Shown here: one piece after another, positions 1 to 10,885 of the stretch
Numbering within the stretch: position 1 is the stretch's first letter
How the letters are laid out: each line of letters opens with the position of its first letter
Position numbers and translations under genes: made by a program
Source of the DNA: Procambarus clarkii
Lineage: Eukaryota; Arthropoda; Malacostraca; Decapoda; Cambaridae
Direction of reading: 5' to 3'
Assembly (NCBI RefSeq): GCF_040958095.1
Contig: NC_091214.1
Location: 4,739,239 to 4,803,238, forward strand
Length of the DNA: 64,000 nt
The notes under the pieces: generated by a model
Databases searched by the model: none
Told to the model about the DNA's origin: nothing
What the model saw: only the letters and a program-made list of their open reading frames with translations

Positions 1-640
1 CAACCTCGCCAGAGCCGTTTCCCAACGCCGGTTACAGTGGTAGGAGGACGGCCACGAGGAAACACAACATTTAAGAGTATGTAGTTTGTTACCAGTAACA
101 GACGACCAAGAAGCCTGCCAACGGGTAAGGACGGAGGAATGGATAACCAGGTAAAAGTCGGAATATGGAATACCTTTACGAGAGATGGGACAAGAGCGGA
201 CAGCTTCCTTGGCGGCAGCATCCGCACGCTCATTTAAAGACACACCAATATGGCTGGGAACCCAACAAAACTCAACCGACTTAAATTTACTGTGAACAAG
301 AAACAGCCAATGCTGGATCTCGACAACTACTGGATGAACCGGATTAAAGGACCCGAGAGCCATGAGGGCACTACGAGAGTCAACAACAACTACAAAGGAA
401 GACTGACAACGAGAAAGCAGGAGACGAAGAGCATAGAGAATAGCATAAAGCTCCGCTGTTAAGATGCTAGTCTCCGGAGGTAAGCGACACATATAAGTGT
501 GATCAGGAAAAACAACAGAGTAGCCAACACCATCCGCAGACTTAGACCCATCGGTGAAGACAGAAACGGAGCGGGAGTGAGAAGAAAAGTGCTCGAGGAA
601 AAGGCGTTTTAGAACCGTAGGAGGGTAAAAGCTTTAGTGA
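1..640 (-). pseudogene. LINE ORF2 RNase H domain, cut by the window edge and shifted in frame
   Basis: Reading the minus strand from about 640 downwards gives an RNase H fold: TDGSKSADGVGYS near 555-520, then TAELYAILYALRLL, then VVVDSRSALMAL, then WVPSHIGVSLNERAD. These supply the Asp, Glu, Asp and His/Asp positions expected of a retroelement RNase H, which removes the RNA strand after first-strand synthesis. The domain is in a different frame from the RT, whose frame stops at 609-611, so a small indel upstream separates them. The frame stays open to position 1. The assignment rests on motif order. The frameshift could be real decay or a sequencing error. Confidence 0.8.
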
Positions 641-2429
641 TACGGGTCAAGGATGTACAAAACCGCGGAAGAGAGACTCTCCACGGGGGCAAAGAAGGAA
701 CAACACGAGGAGAAACATCAGAAATACGAACGGAAAGAGAATCCTGTAGGCGAGATAACCGGACAGAAAGAGGGAGGTGGTGAAGAGGAACAGCAACCGC
801 AGGAGGGGTAAAAGCTAAAGCACGACAGAGGCGAGAGGAAGGATGTTGCAAGGACCGCGCAAGATAGCGAAGGCAGTAGAGATCACGGCGGTCCTGGAGA
901 GACAGGAAGCCAGTGTCAACATACAAGCTAAGGATGGGAGTCGAACGAAAGGCACCAGAACTGAGGCGCAACCCAGTATGGTGCAAAGCATCAAGACGGC
1001 GAAGAGTAGAAGGAGAAGCAGACGAGTAAGTAGGGCAACCATAATCGAGCTTAGACAGGACGAGAGAGGAATGTAAAGCAAGGAGAGTGCGCCTATCTGC
1101 CCCCCAAGAAGTATGGGATAAGACCCAAAGGTGGGTAAGGGCCTTAGAGCACTCAACACGGAGGTAAGAGATATGGGGAGACCAAGACAAACGAGTGTCA
1201 AGGAATAACCCCAAAAGCTTCGCTGAATCTTTGTATTCAAGGGGATGACCATAAAGTGACAAAGAGGGACGAAGAACGACCCGTTTTCGAGTAAAAGTCA
1301 TGGCACAAGTCTTAGAAGTAGAGAACTTGAAGCCATGATCGGTGGCCCAAGACGACACGGCATCAATTGCAAGTTGAAGCCGGCGCTGAAGGAGAGGCGA
1401 ATCATCACCCTGACAGCAAAGGGTAAGATCATCGACATAGAGGGCGGAGAAGACACCAGAAGGAAGAGAGGAAAGAAGACCATTGAGGGCAACCAGAAAA
1501 AGAGTAGTGCTCAGAACACTACCCTGGGGCACACCTTCGTATTGCTGAAAAGAGGCAGAGAGAGCGGTACCGAGGCGCACCCGAAAGGAACGACGAGAGA
1601 GGAAGCTGCGGAGAAAGAGAGGGAGATGACCACGAAGGCCAACAGAATGAAGTTGAGATAGAATATGATATCGCCAAGTGGTGTCGTAAGCCTTTTCCAG
1701 GTCAAAAAGGACTGCAACAACAGAGGTCTTCACAGCAAATGCAGTACGAATATAGACCTCCAAGTTCACCAGGACATCTGTCGTGCTGCGGCATTTGCGG
1801 AAACCAAATTGAGAAGGGGAGAGGAGGTGATGGTGTTCCAGGAGCCACATCAGACGAACGTTAACCATACGTTCAAAGAGTTTGCAGACACAACTTGTGA
1901 GAGCAAACTTGTGAGGGGAAGTACCCAGAGACCCCGGTTTGCGAACAGGGAGGACAAAGGCATCGAGCCAGTCTTCAGGGACTGACGACGACTCCCAGAT
2001 CCGATTATACAGACTCAGTAAATACTGAGACGTGCACGGAGGGAGATGGCGAAGCATCTCATAATGAATACCATCGGAGCCCGCCGCCGTAGAACCACAG
2101 TTGGCCAGGGCAGAACGAAGTTCAGAGAGAGAGAAGGGATCATTATAGGGAAGCTGAAGATGAGTACAGAAATCTAAAGGACGAGACTCAAGGACAGGTT
2201 TACGAAGAAGGAAAGATTGGGGAAAATGAAGACCAGAGCTAACAGAAGAAAAGTGGGAACCCAATTCGGAAGCGACCTGCAACGGGTCCGCCACAAGAGT
2301 ATCATGGAGGTGAAGGACCGGTGAAACATCGGGAACGAACTTACCCGCTATCTTGCGGATACGCTTCCAGATCTGGGTCAGAGGGGTTTTAGACGTAATT
2401 GTCGACATAAGACATAAGATGCCCAACAT
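609..2429 (-). CDS. LINE ORF2 reverse transcriptase segment
   Basis: A 606-residue open frame holding the RT fingers, palm and thumb. Visible motifs are GSTAAGSDGIHYEMLRHLP (about 112-130), ALTSCVCKLFERM (about 176-188), QFGFRKCRST (about 207-216), FDLEKAYD (242-249, catalytic Asp), VPQGSVLS (300-307) and YVDD (331-334, the catalytic pair, where YADD is commoner). The Met at 2429 is only the first Met after the frame change, not a natural start. ORF2 should run through from the endonuclease upstream. The C-terminal part, about residues 430-600, is the thumb and linker before RNase H. The frame ends at a stop caused by a frameshift just before RNase H. The enzyme would carry out target-primed reverse transcription in the nucleus. 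This copy cannot make a complete ORF2 protein. Confidence 0.9.
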   Translation of the reverse strand: MLGILCLMSTITSKTPLTQIWKRIRKIAGKFVPDVSPVLHLHDTLVADPLQVASELGSHFSSVSSGLHFPQSFLLRKPVLESRPLDFCTHLQLPYNDPFSLSELRSALANCGSTAAGSDGIHYEMLRHLPPCTSQYLLSLYNRIWESSSVPEDWLDAFVLPVRKPGSLGTSPHKFALTSCVCKLFERMVNVRLMWLLEHHHLLSPSQFGFRKCRSTTDVLVNLEVYIRTAFAVKTSVVAVLFDLEKAYDTTWRYHILSQLHSVGLRGHLPLFLRSFLSRRSFRVRLGTALSASFQQYEGVPQGSVLSTTLFLVALNGLLSSLPSGVFSALYVDDLTLCCQGDDSPLLQRRLQLAIDAVSSWATDHGFKFSTSKTCAMTFTRKRVVLRPSLSLYGHPLEYKDSAKLLGLFLDTRLSWSPHISYLRVECSKALTHLWVLSHTSWGADRRTLLALHSSLVLSKLDYGCPTYSSASPSTLRRLDALHHTGLRLSSGAFRSTPILSLYVDTGFLSLQDRRDLYCLRYLARSLQHPSSRLCRALAFTPPAVAVPLHHLPLSVRLSRLQDSLSVRISDVSPRVVPSLPPWRVSLPRFCTSLTRITKAFTLLRF

Positions 2430-3517
2430 TCACGTTTTGCCGTACTGATGGCCCTACGGGCCACCGCACTCGCTTTCCGAAAGAAAAGAAAAGAATCGGT
2501 CGTCTGCCTACGGCGGTGCCTCTTCCAGGCTGCACGCTTACAGCGGACAGCCCGAGCACAGTCCGCATTCCACCAGGGAACGCACTTCCGTGGACCCCGA
2601 GAGGAAGAGCGAGGAATAGAGCGGAGGGCAGCGTTGAAGACAGTGTCATGAAAAAGGAGGAGAGCGCGAGAGAGAGGCAGAAGGGAGAGGTCAGAGAGAG
2701 CAGCACTGACGGTAAATAGGGTCCAGTCCGCCTTAGCAAACTGCCACCTAGGGAAAGAGATGGAAGGGCGAAAAGAGAAAAAGGAAACAAGGATGGGGAA
2801 ATGATCACTTCCATGGAGGTCATCAAGAACCTGCCATGTGAAATCTAAGTAAAGAGAAGAAGAGCAGAGAGAAAGATCAAGACAAGAAAGGGTGCGAGTC
2901 CGAGAGTCCAAATGAGTGGGCTCACCAAAATTCAGAAGAAACAGGGAAGAAGAGAGGAGAAACGGCTCAAGAAGGCGACCCCGGGTATTCGTCAGAACGT
3001 CACCCCAAAGAGAATGACGACAATTGAAGTCACCCAGCAGGAGCACAGGCTCCGGCAAGGAGTCTAGATGGTGTTTCAAATCAGGAAGAGAGAGCGGGAC
3101 ACTCGGGGGAGATAAATGGAACAAACTGTGTACCATTTCCCCACAAAGATACGAGCAGCAGAACAATGGAGAGGCGAAGGAAAAAGTATAGGAACAAAGG
3201 GAACATCAGCACGAATCAAGAGAGCAGAAGAATTAGAAGCCCCAGCAACGGCTGGGGGGGGGGGGAGAAAGGAATAGCCACGAAAACGACCAGGACGAGC
3301 ACCAAACATCGGCTCCTGGAGACAGACACAAAGGGGCGAAAACCGCGAAATCAGAAGTTGGAGTTCGAGGAAATTGGCATAATAACCTCGAACGTTCCAT
3401 TGAAAAATGGACAACGACGAGAAGAGAAAGGACAAAAACAGAGAACAAGGAAGAAACAAAGGCGAAAGAGCAACAGAGTACGTTAAAGAATATCAGGGTC
3501 GGGATCAGGGTCAGCAA
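2378..3517 (-). pseudogene. LINE ORF2 apurinic-like endonuclease domain, frameshifted
   Basis: Two overlapping minus-strand frames together give one exonuclease/endonuclease/phosphatase domain. The upstream frame (about 3459-3110) has the N-terminal motif FQWNVRGYYANFLELQLLI and then VCLQEPMFG. The downstream frame (about 3140-2378) has LLLGDFNCRHSLWGD, CLDLSLCSSSLYLDFTW and GSDHFPILVSF, the usual Asn/Asp and Ser-Asp-His catalytic positions of LINE endonucleases that nick the target DNA. The switch between frames is near 3110, and another shift near 2400 separates this domain from the RT. ORF2 begins at or just upstream of the ORF1 stop (3483-3485), so ORF1 and ORF2 abut or overlap, as is common in this clade. 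A run of ten G on the plus strand near 3255 is a likely indel hotspot. Confidence 0.85.
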
Positions 3518-5459
3518 AGTCAGGGTTAGGGGGCATGGGTAAACTGAGCAAAGACGGAGGGAAGGAAACGGGAGAACAGATCAGAGGTGGGCGGGCAGGG
3601 TCCGGAGGAGGAGGAAGAGGAGGAGACAACGGAGAGGAGCAGTCAAGGACAGCAGCAGGAAGAGGGGGAGTAGAAAGAGGGGAGCGCACCCCAGGAAGAG
3701 CAGCAACCGAAAGGGAAGCAGGGGCCAAAGAAACCTCCATAGCAGGAACAGGGGGCGCAATCACGGAAACGGGAGGGGAAGGAGCAACAGAGCCAGAAGT
3801 AGGAGCTGAGGAAGAAAGCGAAGCCTTCTTACCCGCCGGGGAGGAGGAAGGAGAGGAGCCAGGCTTACGCTTCTGACTTAAAGAGACTGGTGTCCCAGCA
3901 ACTACGTACCGGGCAACGGATTCCAGTGTCTCAACAGGAGAAGCTGAACGAGAGCACACACGACGGCCGTTAGGAGAGCGATGGACATCCGCTTGCACCG
4001 ACAGGCGGCGGTGAGAGCCGATAGATGGAGGAAGAGGATGGGAAGGAGGATCGGAGGGGGACGAGGAAGAAGACACAAGAGACATGACAGACCGGGTAGA
4101 AAGAAGGGGAACCCCAGACAGAGGACCAGGAGGGGGACCCCTCGGGACAGAACACCAAGGGATAGAGGAGGGGGCAGTGGGCGTATCAGGGTCCAAGGCC
4201 CGGAAACGGTTGTGAGTCTGAGGAAGGTGGGAAGGACGAGGAGAGGAAGAGCGCAACACGCGAGCATAAGAGATGTTAGTATAAGGCGGGAGCCGGCAAA
4301 CCTGGCGCCTCGCCTCAGGAAAAAATAAACGCTCCCGGTGCTTCAGGTTGAGGACGGCTGCCTCAAGCTTGTAATGGACACAGTCACGGGAGAAAGTAGG
4401 ATGGGCCTCACCGCAGTTGAGGCAGCGAGCTTGCGGAGAAGTGCACTCCGACTTAGAGTGACATTCACCCCCACACAAAGGACAGAGAGAGACAGTCCCA
4501 GAGCAGCGGAGGGCACCATGCCCAAACCTCCAGCACTTGTTACAAAGTCGAGGAGAAGGAATATACTCCTGGACAGAGCACCTAGCACCAGCAAGAATGA
4601 CAGAGGATGGAAGGGTCCTACCATCAAAGGTGATCTTCACAACGCGAAGGGGTTGACGGCGACGACCACGAGGGGGACGAGTAAACGAGTCAACCTGGAG
4701 GACAGAATGGCCTTGGGCATCAAGAATATGCCGAATATCATCGTGGCAATCCTGCAGATTACGAACACCGGTTGCAACATGGGGTGGGAGGAGAATAGTG
4801 CCAACACTGTCATTCATCTGAACGTTCTTGGAGACCCGAACAGGGATCTCGCCAAGGCAAGATAAGGCAGCCAAGCGGGAAGCTGCATCCTGAGAAGGAG
4901 CAGCAACAACACGTGTACCGAGACGAGTGGGGTTGAAAGTAACAGACGCATCCACGGAATCTATAAGATGCCGATGAAGGGAGAAATCGTCAGGAGGCGC
5001 AGAATCAAGAGGGAGGAGATCAAAGTATTTGGCCCATGAAGCAGGACAAAACAAGGCCTGATACGCATCAGCACGGGAAGGAATCGAGCTAGTGCGGTTG
5101 GGGCGCGAACGGCGTTGAGAACCCCTAGAGAGAGAGGGGTCAAAAGGCGCAGTAGTCACAACGAGAGACTTAGCCGCACCAGGGGATGAAGTGGTCACCA
5201 CCGGGGGCTGTAGGCTCGACCCAACCACAGAGGAGGGAGGGGAGCTGGGGGAAGAAGTCAGGACAGTCAAAGGAGGAGCAAGGTCGTGGCCCAACGCAGC
5301 GGGAGCTACAGAGCCTGGTCTTCCAATACAGGCCGACTCGGGTGCTTGGTCGCCCACCCCACGAGCCTGAGAGCGTACAACGGAAACATTCAACGACATA
5401 GAGACGAAGAGAAAAATTTCATCCACGAATGTGCCCCAACACCCACCATGGAGCCACAA
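3483..5459 (-). CDS. LINE ORF1, gag-like nucleic-acid-binding protein
   Basis: An intact 658-residue frame. The N-terminal third is Ser/Pro-rich. Residues about 130-300 form a more globular segment. Three CCHC zinc knuckles follow: C306-x2-C309-x4-H314-x4-C319, C326-x2-C329-x4-H334-x4-C339, and C346-x2-C349-x3-H353-x6-C360. The C-terminal 250 residues are low-complexity Pro/Ser. Knuckles of this kind bind the element's RNA and form the ribonucleoprotein used for retrotransposition. The first Met is at 5459, but Met21 is an equally possible start. The stop at 3483 lies beside the start of ORF2. Other frames over this region are shadows of its GC-rich composition. Confidence 0.9.
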   Translation of the reverse strand: MWLHGGCWGTFVDEIFLFVSMSLNVSVVRSQARGVGDQAPESACIGRPGSVAPAALGHDLAPPLTVLTSSPSSPPSSVVGSSLQPPVVTTSSPGAAKSLVVTTAPFDPSLSRGSQRRSRPNRTSSIPSRADAYQALFCPASWAKYFDLLPLDSAPPDDFSLHRHLIDSVDASVTFNPTRLGTRVVAAPSQDAASRLAALSCLGEIPVRVSKNVQMNDSVGTILLPPHVATGVRNLQDCHDDIRHILDAQGHSVLQVDSFTRPPRGRRRQPLRVVKITFDGRTLPSSVILAGARCSVQEYIPSPRLCNKCWRFGHGALRCSGTVSLCPLCGGECHSKSECTSPQARCLNCGEAHPTFSRDCVHYKLEAAVLNLKHRERLFFPEARRQVCRLPPYTNISYARVLRSSSPRPSHLPQTHNRFRALDPDTPTAPSSIPWCSVPRGPPPGPLSGVPLLSTRSVMSLVSSSSSPSDPPSHPLPPSIGSHRRLSVQADVHRSPNGRRVCSRSASPVETLESVARYVVAGTPVSLSQKRKPGSSPSSSPAGKKASLSSSAPTSGSVAPSPPVSVIAPPVPAMEVSLAPASLSVAALPGVRSPLSTPPLPAAVLDCSSPLSPPLPPPPDPARPPLICSPVSFPPSLLSLPMPPNPDFADPDPDPDIL

Positions 5460-5938
5460 TTAGAGGCAGGACACCCAGCAGGAAGCTATCACCAATCATG
5501 CCGGGGCCCCCTAGGGGTGCGTCGTGAGTATACGCCCCACAAACGCCACCTTAAGAACCATCAGTCCGTCGAGATCAAGTTCAGCGACGAAAGGGGGATT
5601 GACAATAAAAGGTTCCCCTCGCTCGAGACGTTGGGCACTACAGTTCTACGGGTGCAAGAGTATGCCTCCTCAAGCACCCGGGCATCAAAATAGAAGAAGT
5701 CCAAAGAAATAATCCAAAACAAGCAAAAGGTCGGCAGGAAACGACAAGCAGATAGGAGAAGAGGGGGGAGAAAAACGAAACATAAGGAAAAGGAAAAGCG
5801 ATCCAGCACAATTAGAGAAGACAGCAGCAGGAGTGCAAGGCCAGAAAAGGACAGAGGACTGCCCCACGGAGCATCACACTCCGGCAGCCGTCCACCAAGC
5901 CCCCTCGCGACACCAACGGGCCGGATGAGGAGGGGGGC
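5460..5938 (-). other. LINE 5' untranslated leader
   Basis: Non-coding in the element's sense direction. It begins at the right-hand junction with the A-unit leader with a C-rich start (plus strand: aggaggggggcct). I-clade and Jockey LINEs carry an internal Pol II promoter here, but I cannot point to specific promoter elements. Confidence 0.6.
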
Positions 5939-6290
5939 CTAGTCTTCAAGACCATCAGTTATATGAGCTATATAATGTTTCAAAAAATTTTGTTACAGGT
6001 TTTATTATTATAATTACAAAGCGGCACTTGTTATTTAATTAGTTTTATCTTACAATAAAAATTGACCAAAACTCATTGTATAATTATTTGTAAATTATTT
6101 AGTAAATAATAAAGTATTTGCAAATATCTTTTATGGGTATATATTAAAATTTTTACTCAATTCTTGCAAAACTTCTGTATAGCATATAATTATATATAAT
6201 TAGCTTGAAACAATATTCGTATTAAAAGAAGAAAAAATATATAAAAAATTGACTTTTTATAGTAAACTAAATTATACTGGTTATTTACCA
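5939..6290. repeat. AT-rich leader of A unit 1
   Basis: About 350 bp of AT-rich sequence ending in 'tagtaaactaaattatact' just before the first 21-bp repeats. Nearly the same leader precedes the arrays at 30018 and 42287, and diverged versions precede every other array in the window. No coding potential is seen. Confidence 0.85.
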
Positions 6291-7785
6291 TGCATAGCCA
6301 GAGTACCTCAGAGTGTAGCAAGGGAACATGGGAGTGTAGCAAGAGAACATGGGAGTGAAGAGAACATGGGAGTGAAGCAAGAAAACATGGGAGTGTACCG
6401 GGAGACCCAGGGAGTGTAGTAAGAGAACATCGGAGTGTAGTGAATGAGCCTGGGAGTGAAGCGAGAGAACGTGGGAGCGTAGTGAGAGAGCCTGGAGTGT
6501 TGAGAGTGTGCCTGGGGTCATAGCGAGAAAGCCTGGGAGCGTAGCAACAGAACATGGGGGAGTAGAGAGAGAACATGGGAGCGAAGCGAGAGAATCTGCT
6601 TGATGGGATTCTGGGAGTTCTTCTATTCCCCAAGCCGGCGCGAGTCCAGGCTTGACATGTGAGAGCTTGGTCCACCAGACTGTTGCTTGGAGCGGCCAGC
6701 AGGCCCACGTATCCACCACAGCCCGGTTGGTCCGGCACTTCTTGAAGAAAACTATCTAGTTTTCTCTAAGATGTCCACGGTTGTCCCTGCAATATTTCTT
6801 ATACCCACTGGGAGGATGTTGAACAACCGGGGACCTCTGATGTTTATACCCCATGCTTTTCACCTGGGTGTGTAGTGCGAGAACATGGGAGAGAGAGTGT
6901 TCCCCCGACATTCTGGGAGCAGGTCCCATTTTACCTCAGTAAGGGTGGAATTTGAAGATGTTTCGAAATTAAATTAGGAATTTGAGAGCAATTTAATTAC
7001 AAAAATTTATTGTATCTGCGAGTGTTTGTGTTTTGATTGCCCCCTCCCCCCTTCGCGTAGTGTTGCCAACGGCAACTACGTCAATGGTTATTGTAAGCCT
7101 TCAGTCCCCAAAGTTGTTTTAATATACGTAAGGTAATTTGCTTTTAGAAAACCTCCTTCCCCCCCCCCCCCCCAAAAAAAAGGGGGCCAAATTAACGTCC
7201 TGCTGGAGGTGTTGCAGCAGCCCGTCCTCCTAAGGCTTCCCAACTTAAAAAAAACGGTGAAATCCTAACCTAACATACCAGGAGGACCCATAACAGAAAA
7301 CGGGACAGTACGTCACTTTCGCGAGCCGCTTCCATTTTCATGTACGACAATTTCCGGCCTAAGGTAAATCATACAAGCGAAGAAGCGACATTCTTCGGAA
7401 GAAGTCAAGGTGATTTGACGACGAATGTCTTTTAAGTTTGTCTTAAAGATCTTCGGTAATATAAACTATGTTTATTGTATCAAAAATTTTAACTGGCGGA
7501 ATAAGTATGACACCACCACGCGGCACTCACTTTTTAAAGTAATAAGTTTTCTCATAAAAATTGACAAGAAATGTTTGTGTAATTATTTGTAAACTTTTTA
7601 GTAAACAATAAATTGTTTGCAAATTTCTTATATGGTTATATATTACATATTTTTACATAATTCTATTTAACTTTAGTAGCCTATAATTATATATAATTAG
7701 CATGAAATAATATTCACAATAAAAAAGGAAAAAATATAGACAAAATTTACTTTTTATAGTAAACTAAATTATATTCGTTATTTAC
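6291..7785. repeat. A unit 1 (composite about 1.5-kb repeat)
   Basis: Order: about 14 irregular 21-bp repeats (6296-6590, mixing 'gagagcctgggagtg' and 'gagaacatgggag'), an antisense LINE fragment (6591-6866), one or two more 21-bp-like repeats, a shared segment containing 'gatgtttcgaaattaaatta', poly-C, the hairpin 'gttgccaacggcaac', a second poly-C run, the tail 'cctgctggaggtgttgcag', and the AT-rich leader of the next unit. It is most similar to A10 and A12. Confidence 0.85.
6591..6866 (-). pseudogene. LINE ORF2 C-terminal fragment in A1
   Basis: The minus-strand translation matches the other A-unit fragments (LFNILP..I.NIAGT.VDI.K..LDSFLQ). A 3-base loss after 'gttttctct' and other changes mark it as decayed. 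The pattern (basic start, LFN-LP, FK-RLD-FL, PDQPG) resembles the C-terminal tail after the RT domain of CR1/L2-type LINE ORF2 proteins. There is no catalytic domain. Confidence 0.6.
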
Positions 7786-9310
7786 GACGCATACCTAGAA
7801 AACCTGGGAGCGTAAATAGAGAGCCTGGTAGCATAGCATGAGAACATGGGAGCGAAGCAAGAGAGCCTAGGAGCGTAGCCATAGAGCCTGGAAGCATAGC
7901 AAAAGAACATGGGAGCGTAGCGACACAACCTGGGAGCATAGCAAGAGAACATGGGAGAATAGTGAAAGAGCGTGGGAGTGTAGCGAAAAAACATGGGAGC
8001 CTAGCGAGGGAGGCTGAGAGCATAGTGAGAGAGCCTGTGAGCATAGCAAGAGAGCCTGGTAGTGTAGCGAAAGAACATGAGAGCGGAGCGAGAGAGTCTC
8101 AGAGTGTAGCAAGAGAATCTGCTTGATACCAGCTTGATGGGGTTCTGGGAATTCTTCAACTCTCCAAGATTCTCCATCAAGGATCAAGATTGCTTGGTCC
8201 ACCAGTCTGTTGCTTGGAGCTGCCCGCCGGCCCACATATCCACCACAGCCCGGTTGATCCAGCATTTCTTGAAGAAAACTATCTAGTTTTCTCTTTAAGA
8301 TGTCCACGGTTGTCCCTGCAACATTTCTTATACTCGCTGGGAGGATGTTGAATATCCGTGGATCTTTGATGTTTATACAGTGGTCTCTGATTGTGCTTAT
8401 GGCACCCATGCTGTTCACCTGGGAGCGTATCGCGAGAACATGGGTGTGAGAGAGTTAACCGACATTCTGGGAGCAGGTCCCATGTTACCTCAGTAACGGT
8501 GGAATTTGAAGATGTTTCGACATTAAATTAGGAATTTGAGAGCAATTTAATTGAAATTTGTTATTGTATCCGCGAGAGTGACCCCCCCCCCCCAAGCATA
8601 GTGTTGACAACGGCAACTACGTTAATGGTTATTGTAAGTCTTCAGTCCCCAGAGCTGTTTTAATATACATAAGGTAATTTCTTTTTAGACAAGCTCTCCA
8701 CCAAAAAAGGAGGCCAAATTAACGTCCTGCTGAAGGTGTTGCAGCAGCCCGTACTTCTAAGACTTCCCAACTTCAAGAAAACGCTGAAATAAGTGTTCTT
8801 TCCTATCCTAGGGGAAGGACCAATAACAGAAAACGGGACAGTTCTACACTTACGCGAGCCCCCTCCATTCCCAAGTACGACAATTTCTGGCCTAAGATAA
8901 CGCATACGAGCAAAAAACGACTGTCTTCGAAAGATAACAAGGTGATCACACGACGATTGCTTTAAGCCTCGTCGTCAAGATCTTCGATAATACAAGAAAT
9001 ATCTCTATTGTTTAAAAAATATTTAACAGCTGTGCATGACAACTAAAGAATAACGTTGCATTCATTATTTAAATAGTAAAAATTTGATTGGAATTTTTAT
9101 TAGAAACGTTTGTTTTATTTTTTGTAGATTACTCAGAAAGCAATAAAAAATTAAATTACTTCGTATAACTATATAATAAATTTTTTACCGTTACTTGTAA
9201 AGCTTTTTAAAGCTTATAATTATATATAATTAGCTTGAAACTATATTCGTGTTTAAACAGGAAAAAATAGAAAAAAATTGATTTTATAGTAAAATAATTT
9301 TGGTTATATA
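7786..9310. repeat. A unit 2
   Basis: The same order as A1. The irregular 21-bp array is at about 7795-8110, the LINE fragment at 8120-8424, a poly-C run at 8582, the hairpin segment (diverged to 'gttgacaacggcaac') at about 8601, the tail to about 8960, then an AT-rich leader. No gene seen. Confidence 0.85.
8120..8424 (-). pseudogene. LINE ORF2 C-terminal fragment in A2
   Basis: An open minus-strand frame starting MNSMGAISTIREHCINIK at 8418 and running through IFNILPASIRN, VDILKRKLDSFLQEM and LDQPGCGGYVG. The frame then reads on into the 21-bp repeats, so its C-terminus is not natural. Best read as a captured tail of a LINE ORF2, conserved because the satellite is being copied rather than for function. 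Confidence 0.6.
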
Positions 9311-9425
9311 TGACGCACAGCGAGAGAGCATTGGAGTAGCGAGAGAACATGGGAGTAGAGCAAGAGAACATGGGAGCAAAGCAAGAGAACATGGGAGCAA
9401 AGCAAGAGAACATTGGAGCGAAGCA

Positions 9426-10526
9426 TGTCGGAAAATCCGACACCATTTAATAATCATACAGATAATAGCTGTATTGTATAAACAAGTTACCCATAGAAAA
9501 CGTAACTTGTAGTGGAATTACCATCTAAAGAAAACGGGATATCATCACCACATACTATTATAAACCACCACCTATTATGGTGGGAATTATTCTTAAATAC
9601 ATTAGTCTTTGGACTTTACCATCATAAAAACATCTTATATAAATTAACTTAATTATCAATATTAAAGTAGAGTAAATGTGACCCTTCTATCACTTTCTGA
9701 AATCTGGACAATGTAAGCCAGGCGTCAGGGAGGAAGGAGGGCAGCCATTGTTGTGTCACCTCCGAGACGTGTGGAGCAAATTTGGCTCCTATCATATCTG
9801 GACAATGTCGGCCAGGCGTCAGTAGTATGGAGTGTTAGACATTGCTGTTGTTTATACGAGACCAGAGGCTCACATGGGAGCAAATTCGGCTCCTGTTAAT
9901 TTTACTTGGACGTAGTGTTATGGAACCCAAAGGTGTACCATTTTCAACACGCTGTCAACAAATTCAAGTTAAGTTTTCTTTCCGAAACCCATGTATCTTC
10001 ATTTATGGCCATTAATGTCATTATATAGGGTGAACCGGTTAGAGCACGACATCGCCTCAAACTAAAGGTAATTAAGCCAGGTCTTTATTGTTCCATGTAT
10101 AGTGTTTTCTCTGATATAGCTTGTCATATATAGAACCTGGCTTCACAGTTAGCGCCCTTTTGACAGGTCAAGACGAGGAAGATTTTGTGCACCAGTTACT
10201 GGGTGATGGAAGCTACCTCAAAGAGGATAATTTGGTGTCTACACCCTAGTTATACCTGGTGGACTAACCTGCTGTACTATAAGATAAGGAACCTATTCAA
10301 TGTATGTAGTCTAATTCTGTAGTTTGATTGGCTGCATATATATAAACTAATAAACCCCCCCTAATGTGTAGAGGATCGATTTGTGAGATTAAGAGATTAT
10401 TGCAGAAATACAGTCCACTTAACATCATACAAATTGCTATCGAAGTATACAAATTAACGTAAATATAAATTCTATATATATTCATATAAATTAAATAAAT
10501 ATAAATCTCACAGGTCGGTTCCCACA
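9426..10526. mobile_element. Solo LTR, 1101 bp, with 5-bp target duplication
   Basis: The element begins TGTCGGAAAATCCGACACC and ends GGTTCCCACA, so it has the TG...CA ends of an LTR. It is flanked on both sides by AAGCA (9421-9425 and 10527-10531), with the 21-bp array continuing across. There is no internal gag or pol and no second LTR. It probably arose by LTR-LTR recombination of an LTR retrotransposon. Two internal copies of 'tctggacaatgt', each followed by 'gccaggcgtcag' (9711-9730 and 9801-9820), form a direct repeat. Superfamily not assigned. Confidence 0.8.
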
Positions 10527-10885
10527 AAGCAAGAGAACTTGGGATCGTAGTGAGAGACCCAGGGAGTGCAGCGGGAGAGCCTGGGAGCATAGTAAGAGAG
10601 CCTTGGAGTGTTGCAAGAGAGCCTTGGAGTGTTGCAAGAGAGCCTTGGAGTGTTGCAAGAGAGCCTTGGAGTGTTGCAAGAGAGCCTTTCAGTGCAGGAA
10701 GAGAACATGGGAGCGTAGCAAGAGAACATGGGAGCGTAGCAAGAGAACGTGGGAGCGTTGTGAGAGAGCCAAGAGAATATGGGAGCGAAGCTAAAGAACA
10801 TAGGAACAAAGGAAGAGAACATGGGAGCGAAGCGAGAGAGCCTAGGAGTGTGGCGAGAGAGCCTGGGAGTGTAGCAAGAGAATCT

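Larger units (their letters stand above)
1..5938 (-). mobile_element. Jockey/I-like non-LTR retrotransposon (LINE), 3' end outside the window
   Basis: On the minus strand, reading from right to left, there is a 5' leader, a gag-like ORF1 with three CCHC knuckles, an apurinic-type endonuclease, a reverse transcriptase and an RNase H. This is the order of I/Jockey-type LINEs that carry an RNase H. The 3' end lies left of position 1. The right edge joins an A-unit leader: 'agtcttcaagaccatcag' at about 5939 continues as it does at about 29689 and 41927, which lack the LINE. So the LINE inserted into a pre-existing A unit. ORF2 is broken by frameshifts near 3110, 2400 and 640, so this copy is dead, but ORF1 and the RT frame remain open, which suggests a fairly young insertion. 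The target duplication cannot be seen because the left flank is missing. Confidence 0.9.

Noticed and set aside
843..1661. Plus-strand frames across the LINE
   Set aside because: Antisense shadows of the RT, which has clear catalytic motifs.
8660..8905. Minus-strand frame with CNTSSRTLIWPPFL recurring in many A tails (16170, 26108, 29336, 31949, 43138, 61810)
   Set aside because: Recurs because the tail is repeated. It starts in different contexts, crosses poly-C runs of variable length, and shows no domain.
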